A stretch of 45,243 nt of DNA from Burkholderia territorii (GTDB lineage: Bacteria; Pseudomonadota; Gammaproteobacteria; Burkholderiales; Burkholderiaceae). Below the pieces are notes generated by a model that was not told the DNA's origin, ran no database searches, and saw nothing but the letters and a program-made list of their open reading frames with translations. The position numbers and the translations under genes were made by a program. Of the stretch, positions 28,844 to 36,832 are shown piece by piece. Location: positions 1-45,243 of the forward strand of contig NZ_CADFEJ010000032.1 in assembly GCF_902833055.1 (NCBI RefSeq), given 5' to 3'. Each line of letters starts with the position of its first letter. The stretch's first letter is position 1.

Positions 28844-29383
28844 ATGGCTCGTTTTCAAGAGTTTTACAAAGAAAAGGTTGTGCCCGGCCTGATCGAGAAG
28901 TTCGGTTACAAGTCGGTCATGGAAGTGCCGCGCATCACCAAGATCACGCTGAACATGGGTCTTGGCGAAGCGATCGCTGACAAGAAGATCATCGAGAACG
29001 CCGTTGGCGACCTCACGAAGATCGCTGGTCAGAAGCCGGTCGTCACGAAGGCACGCAAGGCAATCGCAGGCTTCAAGATCCGCCAGGGCTACCCGATCGG
29101 CGCGATGGTGACGCTGCGCGGCCGTGCGATGTACGAATTCCTCGACCGTTTCGTGACCGTTGCCCTGCCCCGCGTGCGTGACTTCCGCGGTGTGTCGGGC
29201 CGTGCTTTCGATGGCCGCGGCAACTACAACATCGGTGTGAAAGAGCAGATCATTTTCCCCGAAATCGACTACGACAAGATCGACGCACTGCGTGGGCTGA
29301 ACATCAGCATCACGACGACTGCGAAGACCGACGACGAAGCAAAGGCTCTGCTCGCCAGCTTCAAGTTCCCGTTCAGAAACTGA
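28844..29383 (+). CDS. rplE: 50S ribosomal protein L5
   Basis: L5 binds 5S rRNA in the central protuberance and contacts the P-site tRNA. It has 179 residues with MEVPRITKITLNMGLGEAI, GQKPVVTKARKAIAGFK and the IIFPEIDYDKID segment typical of bacterial L5. rpsN starts 7 nt after its stop. No anomalies. Confidence 0.98.
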   Translation: MARFQEFYKEKVVPGLIEKFGYKSVMEVPRITKITLNMGLGEAIADKKIIENAVGDLTKIAGQKPVVTKARKAIAGFKIRQGYPIGAMVTLRGRAMYEFLDRFVTVALPRVRDFRGVSGRAFDGRGNYNIGVKEQIIFPEIDYDKIDALRGLNISITTTAKTDDEAKALLASFKFPFRN

Positions 29384-29390
29384 GGTTACC

Positions 29391-29696
29391 GTGGCTAAAC
29401 TGGCACTGATCGAACGTGAAAAGAAGCGCGCCCGCCTGGTCGCGAAGTTCGCAGCAAAGCGCGAAGCGCTGAAGGCGATCGTCGAAGACCAAAGCAAGTC
29501 GGAAGAAGAGCGCTACGAAGCACGCCTTGAGCTGCAGCAACTGCCCCGCAACGCAAACCCGACCCGCCAGCGTAACCGCTGCGCGATCACGGGCCGTCCG
29601 CGTGGCACGTTCCGTAAATTCGGCCTCGCGCGTAACAAGATTCGTGAAATCGCATTCCGTGGCGAGATTCCTGGCCTGACCAAGGCGAGCTGGTAA
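29391..29696 (+). CDS. rpsN: 30S ribosomal protein S14
   Basis: S14 is a 30S head protein. It starts at GTG 29391 (VAKLALIEREKKRARLVAKF) and has 101 residues, the long zinc-free form. The region holding the CXXC pairs in zinc-type S14 reads NPTRQRNRCAITGRPRG here, with only one Cys. GAGG lies 4-7 nt upstream. Unlike L36 in this window, it does not need zinc. Confidence 0.98.
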   Translation: MAKLALIEREKKRARLVAKFAAKREALKAIVEDQSKSEEERYEARLELQQLPRNANPTRQRNRCAITGRPRGTFRKFGLARNKIREIAFRGEIPGLTKASW

Positions 29697-29710
29697 TAGG
29701 AGAAACGTAA

Positions 29711-30106
29711 ATGAGCATGAGTGATCCTATCGCCGATATGCTGACTCGCATCCGCAACGCGCAGATGGTCGAGAAGGTATCGGTCGCGATGCCCTCGTCG
29801 AAGGTCAAGGTTGCAATCGCGCAAGTCCTGAAGGACGAAGGTTATATCGACGATTTCGCCGTCAAGGCGGAAGGTGCGAAGTCCGAACTGAATATCGCGC
29901 TGAAGTACTACGCAGGTCGCCCGGTCATCGAACGCCTCGAGCGCGTGTCGAAGCCTGGTCTGCGCGTGTACCGCGGCCGTAACGACATTCCGCAGGTCAT
30001 GAATGGCCTGGGCGTGGCAATCGTGTCGACGCCGAAGGGCGTGATGACCGACCGCAAGGCGCGCGCTACCGGCGTCGGCGGCGAAGTCATCTGCTACGTC
30101 GCTTAA
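29711..30106 (+). CDS. rpsH: 30S ribosomal protein S8
   Basis: S8 binds helix 21 of 16S rRNA and in E. coli represses the spc operon by binding near rplE. It has 131 residues, beginning MSMSDPIADMLTRIRNAQ. ATG 29717 is an alternative start giving two fewer residues, but TAGGAGA at 29697-29703 suits 29711. The C-terminal signature with STPKGVMTDRKARATGVGGE is complete. Confidence 0.97.
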   Translation: MSMSDPIADMLTRIRNAQMVEKVSVAMPSSKVKVAIAQVLKDEGYIDDFAVKAEGAKSELNIALKYYAGRPVIERLERVSKPGLRVYRGRNDIPQVMNGLGVAIVSTPKGVMTDRKARATGVGGEVICYVA

Positions 30107-30124
30107 AGCCGAGGAGAGAGAAAC

Positions 30125-30655
30125 ATGTCTCGAGTAGGTAAGAGCCCGATCGCGCTGCAAGGCGCGGAAGTCAAGCTGGCCGACGGTGCGATCACCGTCA
30201 AGGGCCCGCTGGGCACCATCACGCAAGCGATCAATCCGCTCGTGAACGTGGCGAACAACGACGGCACGCTGAATCTGTCGCCGGTCGACGAAAGCCGCGA
30301 AGCAAACGCACTGTCGGGCACGATGCGCGCGATCATCGCGAATGCCGTGCACGGCGTGACCAAGGGTTTCGAGCGCAAGCTGACGCTGGTTGGCGTCGGT
30401 TATCGTGCGCAAGCGCAAGGCGACAAGCTGAACCTGTCGCTGGGTTTCTCGCACCCGGTGGTGCACCAGATGCCGGAAGGCGTCAAGGCTGAAACCCCGA
30501 CGCAAACCGAAATCGTGATCAAGGGGATCAACAAGCAACAAGTCGGTCAAGTGGCTGCGGAAGTCCGCGGTTACCGTCCGCCGGAGCCGTACAAGGGCAA
30601 GGGCGTGCGCTATTCCGACGAGGTTGTGATCCTCAAAGAAACGAAGAAGAAGTAA
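30125..30655 (+). CDS. rplF: 50S ribosomal protein L6
   Basis: L6 lies near the sarcin-ricin loop, where elongation factors bind. It has 176 residues in two homologous domains, beginning MSRVGKSPIALQGAEVKL. The C-terminal signature includes KGINKQQVGQVAAEVRGYRPPEPYKGKG. GAGGAGAG precedes ATG 30125. rplR follows after 12 nt. Confidence 0.98.
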   Translation: MSRVGKSPIALQGAEVKLADGAITVKGPLGTITQAINPLVNVANNDGTLNLSPVDESREANALSGTMRAIIANAVHGVTKGFERKLTLVGVGYRAQAQGDKLNLSLGFSHPVVHQMPEGVKAETPTQTEIVIKGINKQQVGQVAAEVRGYRPPEPYKGKGVRYSDEVVILKETKKK

Positions 30656-30667
30656 GGGTGCGCAATC

Positions 30668-31033
30668 ATGGATAAGACTCAATCTCGCCTGCGCCGCGCT
30701 CGCCAGACGCGTATCAAGATCGCTGAGCTGCAGGTCGCGCGTCTCGCCGTGCATCGCACGAACACGCACATCTACGCTCAAGTGTTCTCGCCCTGCGGCA
30801 CCAAGGTGCTCGCCAGCGCGTCGACGCTCGAAGCAGAAGTGCGCGCTGAACTGGCCGACAAGTCGGGCAAGGGCGGCAACGTTAATGCCGCGACGCTGAT
30901 CGGCAAGCGTATTGCCGAGAAGGCAAAGGCTGCCGGCATCGAATCCGTCGCCTTCGACCGCTCGGGCTTCCGCTACCATGGCCGCGTCAAGGCGCTGGCT
31001 GAGGCAGCTCGCGAAGCTGGGCTCAAGTTCTAA
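30668..31033 (+). CDS. rplR: 50S ribosomal protein L18
   Basis: L18 binds 5S rRNA together with L5 (also encoded here) and attaches it to the 50S. It has 121 residues with an Arg-rich N-terminus ([15 protein letters not shown]) and the [26 protein letters not shown] terminus characteristic of the family. Spacing to neighbours is 12 and 14 nt. Normal length. Confidence 0.98.
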
Positions 31034-31047
31034 GGAAGGAATTCGTC

Positions 31048-31566
31048 ATGGCAAAGATGCAAGCGAAAGTTCAGGCTGACGAGCGCGACGACGGCCTTCG
31101 CGAAAAGATGATTTCGGTCAACCGCGTGACCAAGGTCGTGAAGGGTGGCCGTATTCTCGGCTTCGCCGCACTGACCGTGGTCGGCGACGGTGATGGCCGC
31201 ATCGGTATGGGCAAGGGCAAGGCGAAGGAAGTGCCGGTCGCTGTCCAGAAGGCAATGGAACAAGCTCGCCGCAACATGTTCAAGGTGCCGCTCAAGAACG
31301 GCACGCTGCAGCACGAAGTGCACGGCAAGCATGGCGCATCCGCTGTCCTCCTCGCTCCGGCGAAGGCAGGTACGGGCGTGATCGCCGGCGGCCCGATGCG
31401 CGCAGTGTTCGACGTGATGGGCGTTCAGAACGTCGTGGCAAAGAGCCACGGTTCGACGAACCCGTACAACCTCGTTCGCGCCACGCTGGACGGTCTGCGC
31501 AAGCAGTCGACCCCGGCAGACATCGCGGCGAAGCGCGGCAAGTCCGTCGAAGATATTTTGGGCTAA
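31048..31566 (+). CDS. rpsE: 30S ribosomal protein S5
   Basis: S5 acts at the decoding centre and mRNA entry. Its mutations cause spectinomycin resistance or ribosomal ambiguity. The 172-residue protein has the double-stranded RNA-binding fold with VNRVTKVVKGGRILGFAALT, the loop changed in spectinomycin-resistant mutants elsewhere and apparently wild type here. GDGDGRIGMGKGKAKEVP follows. AAGGAA precedes ATG 31048. Confidence 0.98.
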   Translation: MAKMQAKVQADERDDGLREKMISVNRVTKVVKGGRILGFAALTVVGDGDGRIGMGKGKAKEVPVAVQKAMEQARRNMFKVPLKNGTLQHEVHGKHGASAVLLAPAKAGTGVIAGGPMRAVFDVMGVQNVVAKSHGSTNPYNLVRATLDGLRKQSTPADIAAKRGKSVEDILG

Positions 31567-31581
31567 GCCCGGGTGGTCACC

Positions 31582-31764
31582 ATGTCTGAAAAAACTGTCA
31601 AGGTTCAGCTCGTCAAGAGCCTGATCGGGACCCGCGAATCGCACCGTGCGACCGTGCGTGGCCTGGGCCTGCGCCGACTCAACTCGGTTAGCGAGCTGCA
31701 GGATACGCCGGCGGTCCGCGGCATGATCAACAAGGTCTCGTACCTCGTTAAGGTCATCGCGTAA
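31582..31764 (+). CDS. rpmD: 50S ribosomal protein L30
   Basis: L30 is a small 50S protein absent from some bacteria. From ATG 31582 ([16 protein letters not shown]) it has the standard 60 residues. An upstream in-frame start at 31573 would only add MVT and lacks a better site. The core [19 protein letters not shown] is conserved. GGTGG at 31572-31576 is a modest ribosome-binding site, and coupling to rpsE 15 nt upstream is likely. Confidence 0.97.
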
Positions 31765-31790
31765 GCGGCCCTACGGATCAAGGAGTTGAT

Positions 31791-32225
31791 ATGGAATTGA
31801 ATAACCTGAAGCCGGCCGCTGGTGCAAAGCATGCCAAGCGTCGCGTCGGCCGCGGCATCGGTTCGGGCCTCGGCAAGACGGCTGGCCGTGGTCACAAGGG
31901 TCAGAAATCGCGTTCGGGCGGCTTCCACAAAGTCGGTTTCGAAGGCGGTCAGATGCCGCTGCAACGTCGTCTGCCGAAGCGCGGCTTCACGTCGCTGACG
32001 AAGGAATTCGTCGGTGAAGTGCGCCTGGGCGACCTCGAGAAGCTGCCGGTCGACGAGATCGATCTGCTCGCACTGAAGCAAGCCGGCCTGGTCGGCGAGC
32101 TGACGAAGAGCGCGAAGATCATCGCGACGGGCGAACTGAAGCGCAAGATCGTCGTGAAGGGCCTGGGCGCCACCAAGGGTGCGCGCGCTGCGATCGAAGC
32201 GGCTGGCGGTTCGTTCGCCGAGTGA
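31791..32225 (+). CDS. rplO: 50S ribosomal protein L15
   Basis: L15 is a late 50S assembly protein with a long basic extension. It has 144 residues, starting MELNNLKPAAGAKHAKRRVGRG and followed by the Gly/Arg/Lys-rich GSGLGKTAGRGHKGQKSRSGG signature. AAGGAG precedes ATG 31791. secY follows 42 nt after the stop. Confidence 0.98.
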   Translation: MELNNLKPAAGAKHAKRRVGRGIGSGLGKTAGRGHKGQKSRSGGFHKVGFEGGQMPLQRRLPKRGFTSLTKEFVGEVRLGDLEKLPVDEIDLLALKQAGLVGELTKSAKIIATGELKRKIVVKGLGATKGARAAIEAAGGSFAE

Positions 32226-32267
32226 CACGCGTAGCGCGTCGTTACTTGCATTCATCGGAGAAGGTAC

Positions 32268-33617
32268 TTGGCTAACAGCCCGAGTCTTGCAAAACCCGGT
32301 CGAAGCACGGCGAAATTCGGCGATCTGCGTCGGCGAGCGATGTTCCTGCTCCTGGCGCTGATCGTCTATCGCATCGGCGCGCACATCCCCGTGCCGGGCA
32401 TCGATCCGGATCAACTGGCGAAGCTGTTCCAGAGTCAGGCGGGCGGCATCCTGGGCATGTTCAACATGTTCTCGGGTGGCGCGCTTTCCCGCTTCACGAT
32501 CTTTGCGCTGGGGATCATGCCGTACATCTCGGCGTCGATCATCATGCAGCTGCTGGCGATCGTCTCGCCGCAGCTCGAGGCGCTGAAGAAGGAAGGGCAG
32601 GCAGGGCAACGGAAGATCACGCAGTACACGCGGTATTTCACCGTGGTGCTCGCGACCTTCCAGGCGTTCGGTATCGCGGCTGCGCTGGAAAACCAGCCGG
32701 GCCTCGTGATCGACCCCGGCATGCTGTTCCGGCTGACGACGGTCGTGACGCTGGTTACCGGCACGATGTTCCTGATGTGGCTGGGTGAGCAGATCACCGA
32801 GCGTGGTCTGGGCAACGGCATCTCGATCATCATCTTCGGCGGGATCGCAGCAGGGTTCCCGAATGCCGTCGGTGGGCTGTTCGAGCTGGTGCGTACGGGT
32901 TCGATGAGCATCATTTCGGCGATCATCATCGTCGTTCTGATTGCCGCGGTGACTTACCTGGTCGTGTTCATCGAACGCGGTCAGCGCAAGATCCTCGTGA
33001 ACTACGCGAAGCGCCAGGTCGGCAACAAGATCTACGGTGGCCAGTCGTCGCATTTGCCGCTGAAGCTGAACATGTCGGGCGTGATTCCGCCGATCTTCGC
33101 ATCGTCGATCATCCTGTTCCCGGCCACGATTCTCGGCTGGTTCAGCACAGGTCAGCCGTCGGGAAGCTGGATCTCCAACACGTTGCATAACGTCGCGGAG
33201 GCGCTGAAGCCGGGCCAGCCGGTGTATGTGCTGCTGTACACGCTGGCGATCGTGTTTTTCTGCTTCTTCTACACCGCACTGGTGTTCAACAGCAGGGAAA
33301 CCGCGGACAACCTGAAGAAGAGCGGTGCGTTTGTTCCGGGCATTCGTCCGGGCGATCAGACCGCGCGATATATCGACCGCATCCTCACGCGTCTGACGCT
33401 GGCCGGTGCGATCTACATCGTCTTCGTGTGTCTGCTGCCGGAATTCCTGGTGCTGCGCTGGAACGTGCCGTTTTATTTTGGTGGAACGTCGCTGCTGATC
33501 ATTGTCGTCGTCACGATGGACTTCATGGCGCAGGTGCAGTCGTACGTTATGTCGCAACAGTATGAGTCGCTGCTCAAGAAGGCAAACTTCAAGGGCGGCA
33601 ACATCCCAATGCGTTAA
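32268..33617 (+). CDS. secY: Preprotein translocase subunit SecY
   Basis: SecY is the channel of the Sec translocon. It starts at TTG 32268 (LANSPSLAKPGRSTAKFGDL, Met in the protein) with GGAGAAGG upstream and has 449 residues with about ten membrane segments. Conserved blocks are HIPVPGID after segment 1, the plug region GGALSRFTIFALGIMPYISASI, LGEQITERGLGNGIS, and the cytoplasmic loop KKSGAFVPGIRPG. Its partner secE is at 3300-3680. A rare TTG start in so highly expressed a cluster may lower its translation relative to the r-proteins. Confidence 0.98.
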   Translation: MANSPSLAKPGRSTAKFGDLRRRAMFLLLALIVYRIGAHIPVPGIDPDQLAKLFQSQAGGILGMFNMFSGGALSRFTIFALGIMPYISASIIMQLLAIVSPQLEALKKEGQAGQRKITQYTRYFTVVLATFQAFGIAAALENQPGLVIDPGMLFRLTTVVTLVTGTMFLMWLGEQITERGLGNGISIIIFGGIAAGFPNAVGGLFELVRTGSMSIISAIIIVVLIAAVTYLVVFIERGQRKILVNYAKRQVGNKIYGGQSSHLPLKLNMSGVIPPIFASSIILFPATILGWFSTGQPSGSWISNTLHNVAEALKPGQPVYVLLYTLAIVFFCFFYTALVFNSRETADNLKKSGAFVPGIRPGDQTARYIDRILTRLTLAGAIYIVFVCLLPEFLVLRWNVPFYFGGTSLLIIVVVTMDFMAQVQSYVMSQQYESLLKKANFKGGNIPMR

Positions 33618-33626
33618 TTAAGGACT

Positions 33627-33845
33627 ATGGCCAAAGACGATGTAATCCAGATGCAGGGTGAGGTGATCGAAAACCTCCCGAATGCGACCTTCCGCGTGAA
33701 GCTGGAAAACGGCCATGTCGTGTTGGGGCATATCTCCGGGAAGATGCGGATGCACTACATCCGCATCCTGCCGGGCGACAAGGTGACGGTTGAATTGACG
33801 CCTTACGATCTGTCTCGTGCGCGGATCGTGTTCCGGGCGAAGTGA
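33627..33845 (+). CDS. infA: Translation initiation factor IF-1
   Basis: IF-1 occupies the A site of the 30S during initiation. The 72-residue OB-fold protein starts MAKDDVIQMQGEVIENLPNA and has HISGKMRMHYIRILPGDKV, the family core. It lies 9 nt after secY and 20 nt before rpmJ. infA inside the spc operon is typical of betaproteobacteria and Gram-positives but not of E. coli, where it lies elsewhere. Confidence 0.97.
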   Translation: MAKDDVIQMQGEVIENLPNATFRVKLENGHVVLGHISGKMRMHYIRILPGDKVTVELTPYDLSRARIVFRAK

Positions 33846-33865
33846 TTTGAAAAAAGGGTATTATC

Positions 33866-33982
33866 ATGAAAGTGATGGCATCGGTTAAGCGCATTTGCCG
33901 CAATTGCAAGATCATCAAGCGCAAAGGCGTCGTTCGCGTGATCTGCAGCTCGGATCCGCGCCACAAGCAGCGCCAAGGCTGA
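33866..33982 (+). CDS. rpmJ: 50S ribosomal protein L36
   Basis: L36 is a tiny zinc-ribbon protein of the 50S. ATG 33866 to TGA 33982 encodes 38 residues, starting [20 protein letters not shown]. Cys11, Cys14, Cys27 and His32 or 33 form the zinc site, so this is the zinc-dependent (C+) paralogue. It follows infA by 20 nt with AAAGGG upstream and precedes rpsM by 38 nt, the classic position between the spc and alpha groups. A zinc-free backup copy, if the genome has one, would lie elsewhere. Confidence 0.96.
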
Positions 33983-34020
33983 CCGCGCGTTTGTTTGCGC
34001 TTTTTGTTTGAGGAAAAACA

Positions 34021-34386
34021 ATGGCTCGTATCGCAGGGGTTAACATCCCGAATCACCAGCATACCGAGATCGGCCTGACGGCAATCTTCGGTATCGGCCG
34101 CACGCGCTCGCGCAGCATCTGCACGGCAGCTGGCGTGGAATTCTCGAAGAAGGTCAAGGACCTGACCGACGCAGACCTCGAAAAGCTGCGTGAAGAAGTG
34201 GGCAAGTTCATCGTCGAAGGCGATCTGCGCCGTGAAGTGACGATGAACATCAAGCGCCTGATGGACCTCGGTTGCTACCGTGGTGTTCGTCATCGCAAGG
34301 GCCTGCCGATGCGCGGTCAGCGTACGCGTACGAACGCACGTACCCGCAAGGGTCCGCGTCGTGCAGCGCAAGCGCTGAAGAAGTAA
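34021..34386 (+). CDS. rpsM: 30S ribosomal protein S13
   Basis: S13 forms intersubunit bridges and contacts the P-site tRNA. It has 121 residues, starting MARIAGVNIPNHQHTEIGL, and ending in the basic RGQRTRTNARTRKGPRRAAQ tail. GAGGAAAA precedes ATG 34021. In E. coli the leader before rpsM holds the S4-binding pseudoknot. Here only 38 nt separate rpmJ from rpsM, too short for that structure. Confidence 0.98.
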   Translation: MARIAGVNIPNHQHTEIGLTAIFGIGRTRSRSICTAAGVEFSKKVKDLTDADLEKLREEVGKFIVEGDLRREVTMNIKRLMDLGCYRGVRHRKGLPMRGQRTRTNARTRKGPRRAAQALKK

Positions 34387-34414
34387 GCGGAACTGACAGT
34401 TACAGGAAAACGTA

Positions 34415-34816
34415 ATGGCTAAGGCTTCGAACACCGCGGCGCAACGCGTTCGCAAGAAGGTTAAGAAGAACGTCGCTGAAGGCGTGGTTCACGTTCACGC
34501 GTCGTTCAACAACACGATCATCACGATCACCGATCGCCAGGGCAATGCACTGGCATGGGCGACGTCGGGCGGCCAGGGCTTCAAGGGCTCGCGCAAGTCG
34601 ACGCCGTTCGCTGCTCAGGTTGCTGCTGAGTCGGCCGGTCGTGTGGCGATGGAATACGGCGTGAAGAATCTGGAAGTGCGGATCAAGGGCCCGGGCCCGG
34701 GTCGTGAGTCGGCAGTGCGCGCACTGCATGGCCTCGGCATCAAGATCACCGCGATTTCGGATGTCACCCCGATTCCGCACAACGGCTGCCGTCCGCCGAA
34801 GCGCCGTCGTATCTAA
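34415..34816 (+). CDS. rpsK: 30S ribosomal protein S11
   Basis: S11 lies on the 30S platform near the mRNA exit. It has 133 residues, including [34 protein letters not shown] and the C-terminal [19 protein letters not shown] with the conserved Asn-Gly. The next gene, rpsD, is 154 nt away behind a terminator-like hairpin. Normal length. Confidence 0.98.
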
Positions 34817-34847
34817 GAATGTGCTGGCACGTCCGTGCTGGCGCATT

Positions 34848-34885
34848 GCCTGTCGCCGCGCAGCGTCGACGGGCGTTGCTTTTTT
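34848..34885 (+). terminator. Terminator-like hairpin between rpsK and rpsD
   Basis: The arm GCCTGTCGCCGC (34848-34859) pairs with GCGTCGACGGGC (34863-34874) around a GCA loop, with one T-G pair and one C-T mismatch. GTTGC and six Ts (34880-34885) follow. It has all the parts of an intrinsic terminator, yet rpsD, rpoA and rplQ continue beyond it. Partial attenuation is the likely role. Confidence 0.65.
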
Positions 34886-34970
34886 GATTGACTAAGCCCA
34901 CCGTTCGCCCCAAAGGGCGCGAACTAGCGCGGATTTCGATCCGCGTGACTGATTGATAAAGGAATGCAAA

Positions 34971-35594
34971 GTGGCACGTTATATCGGCCCTAAGGCCAAG
35001 CTGTCCCGCCGTGAAGGCACCGACCTGTTCCTGAAGAGCGCGCGCCGCTCGCTCGCCGACAAGTGCAAGCTCGACAGCAAGCCGGGTCAGCACGGCCGTA
35101 CCTCGGGCGCACGTACGTCCGACTATGGTACGCAGCTGCGCGAAAAGCAAAAGGTCAAGCGTATCTACGGCGTCCTGGAGCGTCAGTTCCGCCGCTACTT
35201 CGCCGAAGCCGACCGCCGCAAGGGCAACACGGGTGAAAACCTGCTGCAACTGCTCGAGTCGCGTCTCGACAACGTCGTGTATCGCATGGGCTTCGGCTCG
35301 ACCCGCGCTGAAGCGCGTCAGCTGGTGAGCCACAAGTCGATCACCGTGAACGGCGTCGTCGCGAACGTGCCGTCGCAGCAAGTGAAGGCGGGTGACGTCA
35401 TCGCGATCCGCGAAAAGGCGAAGAAGCAGGCGCGTATCGTCGAAGCGCTGTCGCTGGCCGAGCAAGGCGGCATGCCGAGCTGGGTTGCAGTCGATGCGAA
35501 GAAGTTCGAAGGCACGTTCAAGCAAATGCCGGAACGCGCCGACATCGCAGGCGACATCAACGAAAGCCTGATCGTCGAATTGTATTCGCGTTAA
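34971..35594 (+). CDS. rpsD: 30S ribosomal protein S4
   Basis: S4 starts 30S body assembly and is the alpha-operon repressor in E. coli. From GTG 34971 (VARYIGPKAKLSRREGTDL) with AAAGGAA upstream it has 207 residues. The in-frame TTG at 34953 is less likely, since S4 normally begins at this Ala-Arg-Tyr. Conserved parts are LDNVVYRMGFGSTRAEARQL and the S4 RNA-binding domain with LVSHKSITVNGVVANVPS. It is flanked on both sides by structured gaps, which may be its regulatory targets. Confidence 0.97.
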   Translation: MARYIGPKAKLSRREGTDLFLKSARRSLADKCKLDSKPGQHGRTSGARTSDYGTQLREKQKVKRIYGVLERQFRRYFAEADRRKGNTGENLLQLLESRLDNVVYRMGFGSTRAEARQLVSHKSITVNGVVANVPSQQVKAGDVIAIREKAKKQARIVEALSLAEQGGMPSWVAVDAKKFEGTFKQMPERADIAGDINESLIVELYSR

Positions 35595-35605
35595 TCCGAT
35601 TGACG

Positions 35606-35656
35606 GCCGAGGTACCCCGATTGCGTTATGCAAGGAGGGGCCTCGGCTGTTTATTT
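35606..35656 (+). promoter_or_regulatory. Structured attenuator-like element before rpoA
   Basis: GCCGAGG (35606-35612) plus CCCC (35615-35618) pairs with GGGG (35637-35640) plus CCTCGGC (35641-35647). This makes an 11-bp stem with a TA bulge and an 18-nt loop. A T-rich stretch follows (TGTTTATTTTC). It lies 70 nt before rpoA and could attenuate or be an S4 site. Neither role is proven. Confidence 0.5.
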
Positions 35657-35718
35657 TCTGGTTGTTACCGGTCAGCCTTATCGGTGTAACGAGCCGAGGG
35701 TATTGAAAAGGAAAGCCC

Positions 35719-36696
35719 ATGCAAACCAGTTTGCTGAAACCCAAGATCATCGCCGTGGAATCGCTTGGCGAGAACCACGCGAGGGTGGTCATGGAACCGT
35801 TCGAACGCGGTTACGGCCACACCTTGGGCAATGCGCTTCGCCGCGTGCTGCTGTCGTCGATGGTTGGCTACGCGCCGACCGAAGTCACGATCGCGGGCGT
35901 GGTGCACGAGTATTCGACGCTCGATGGCGTGCAAGAGGACGTCGTCAACCTGCTGCTGAACCTGAAGGGTGTGGTGTTCAAGCTGCACAACCGTGACGAA
36001 GTGACGGTGACCCTGCGCAAGGAAGGCGAAGGCGTCGTCACGGCCGGCGATATCGAGCTGGCGCACGATTGCGAAGTCATCAACCCGAATCACGTGATCG
36101 CACACCTGTCGAAGGGTGGCAAGCTCGACGTTCAGATCAAGATCGAAAAGGGTCGCGGCTACGTGCCGGGCAACGTCCGTCGCTACGGCGAAGACACGGC
36201 CAAGATCATCGGCCGCATCGTTCTCGACGCATCGTTCTCGCCGGTTCGCCGCGTGAGCTATGCAGTTGAAAGCGCTCGTGTCGAGCAGCGTACCGACCTC
36301 GACAAGCTCGTGATGAACATCGAGACGAGCGGCGTGATCACCCCGGAAGAGGCGATCCGTCAATCGGCCCGCATCCTGGTCGACCAGCTGTCCGTGTTCG
36401 CGGCTCTGGAAGGCACGGAAACGGCCGCAGAGGCACCGTCGCGCGCACCGCAGATCGATCCGATCCTGCTGCGTCCGGTGGACGATCTCGAGCTGACGGT
36501 TCGTTCGGCGAACTGCCTGAAGGCCGAGAACATCTACTACATCGGCGACCTGATCCAGCGCACGGAAAACGAGCTGCTGAAGACGCCGAACCTCGGTCGC
36601 AAGTCGCTCAACGAGATCAAGGAAGTGCTCGCTTCGCGCGGTCTCACGCTGGGCATGAAGCTCGAAAACTGGCCGCCGGCTGGTCTCGACAAGTAA
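35719..36696 (+). CDS. rpoA: DNA-directed RNA polymerase subunit alpha
   Basis: The alpha dimer scaffolds RNA polymerase assembly, and its C-terminal domain binds UP elements and activators. The 325-residue protein has the N-terminal dimerisation domain (about 1-230, with [20 protein letters not shown]), a flexible linker rich in Glu/Ala/Pro, and the alphaCTD. The alphaCTD carries [18 protein letters not shown], including the DNA-binding Arg-Ser-x-Asn patch, and the [14 protein letters not shown] helix-hairpin-helix. AAAGGAAA precedes ATG 35719. rpoB and rpoC are in the same window. Confidence 0.99.
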
Positions 36697-36714
36697 GCCC
36701 GAGTGTTGCTGTAG

Positions 36715-36744
36715 TTGGCAAAGATGCGGATTTTCCTTTAAAAT
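36715..36744 (+). promoter_or_regulatory. Candidate rplQ promoter
   Basis: TTGGCA (36715-36720) is followed after 18 bp by TAAAAT (36739-36744). The start would be near 36751, leaving a leader of about 80 nt before rplQ. The -10 is embedded in the inverted repeat at 36721-36753, the same design as the spc promoter. Confidence 0.6.
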
Positions 36745-36761
36745 CCGCATCTTGCTTTTTT
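36721..36761 (+). terminator. Perfect 14-bp inverted repeat with T-run after rpoA
   Basis: AAGATGCGGATTTT (36721-36734) and AAAATCCGCATCTT (36740-36753) are perfect arms around a 5-base centre. GC and six Ts (36756-36761) follow. It is a strong terminator for the rpoA transcript, although rplQ lies downstream. Confidence 0.8.
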
Positions 36762-36832
36762 CGTTACCGGCCCGTGCACCTCAGCGGTGCGATAGAAGAG
36801 CTGGATCAAAACTTTGAATCAAGGAAACTGAA

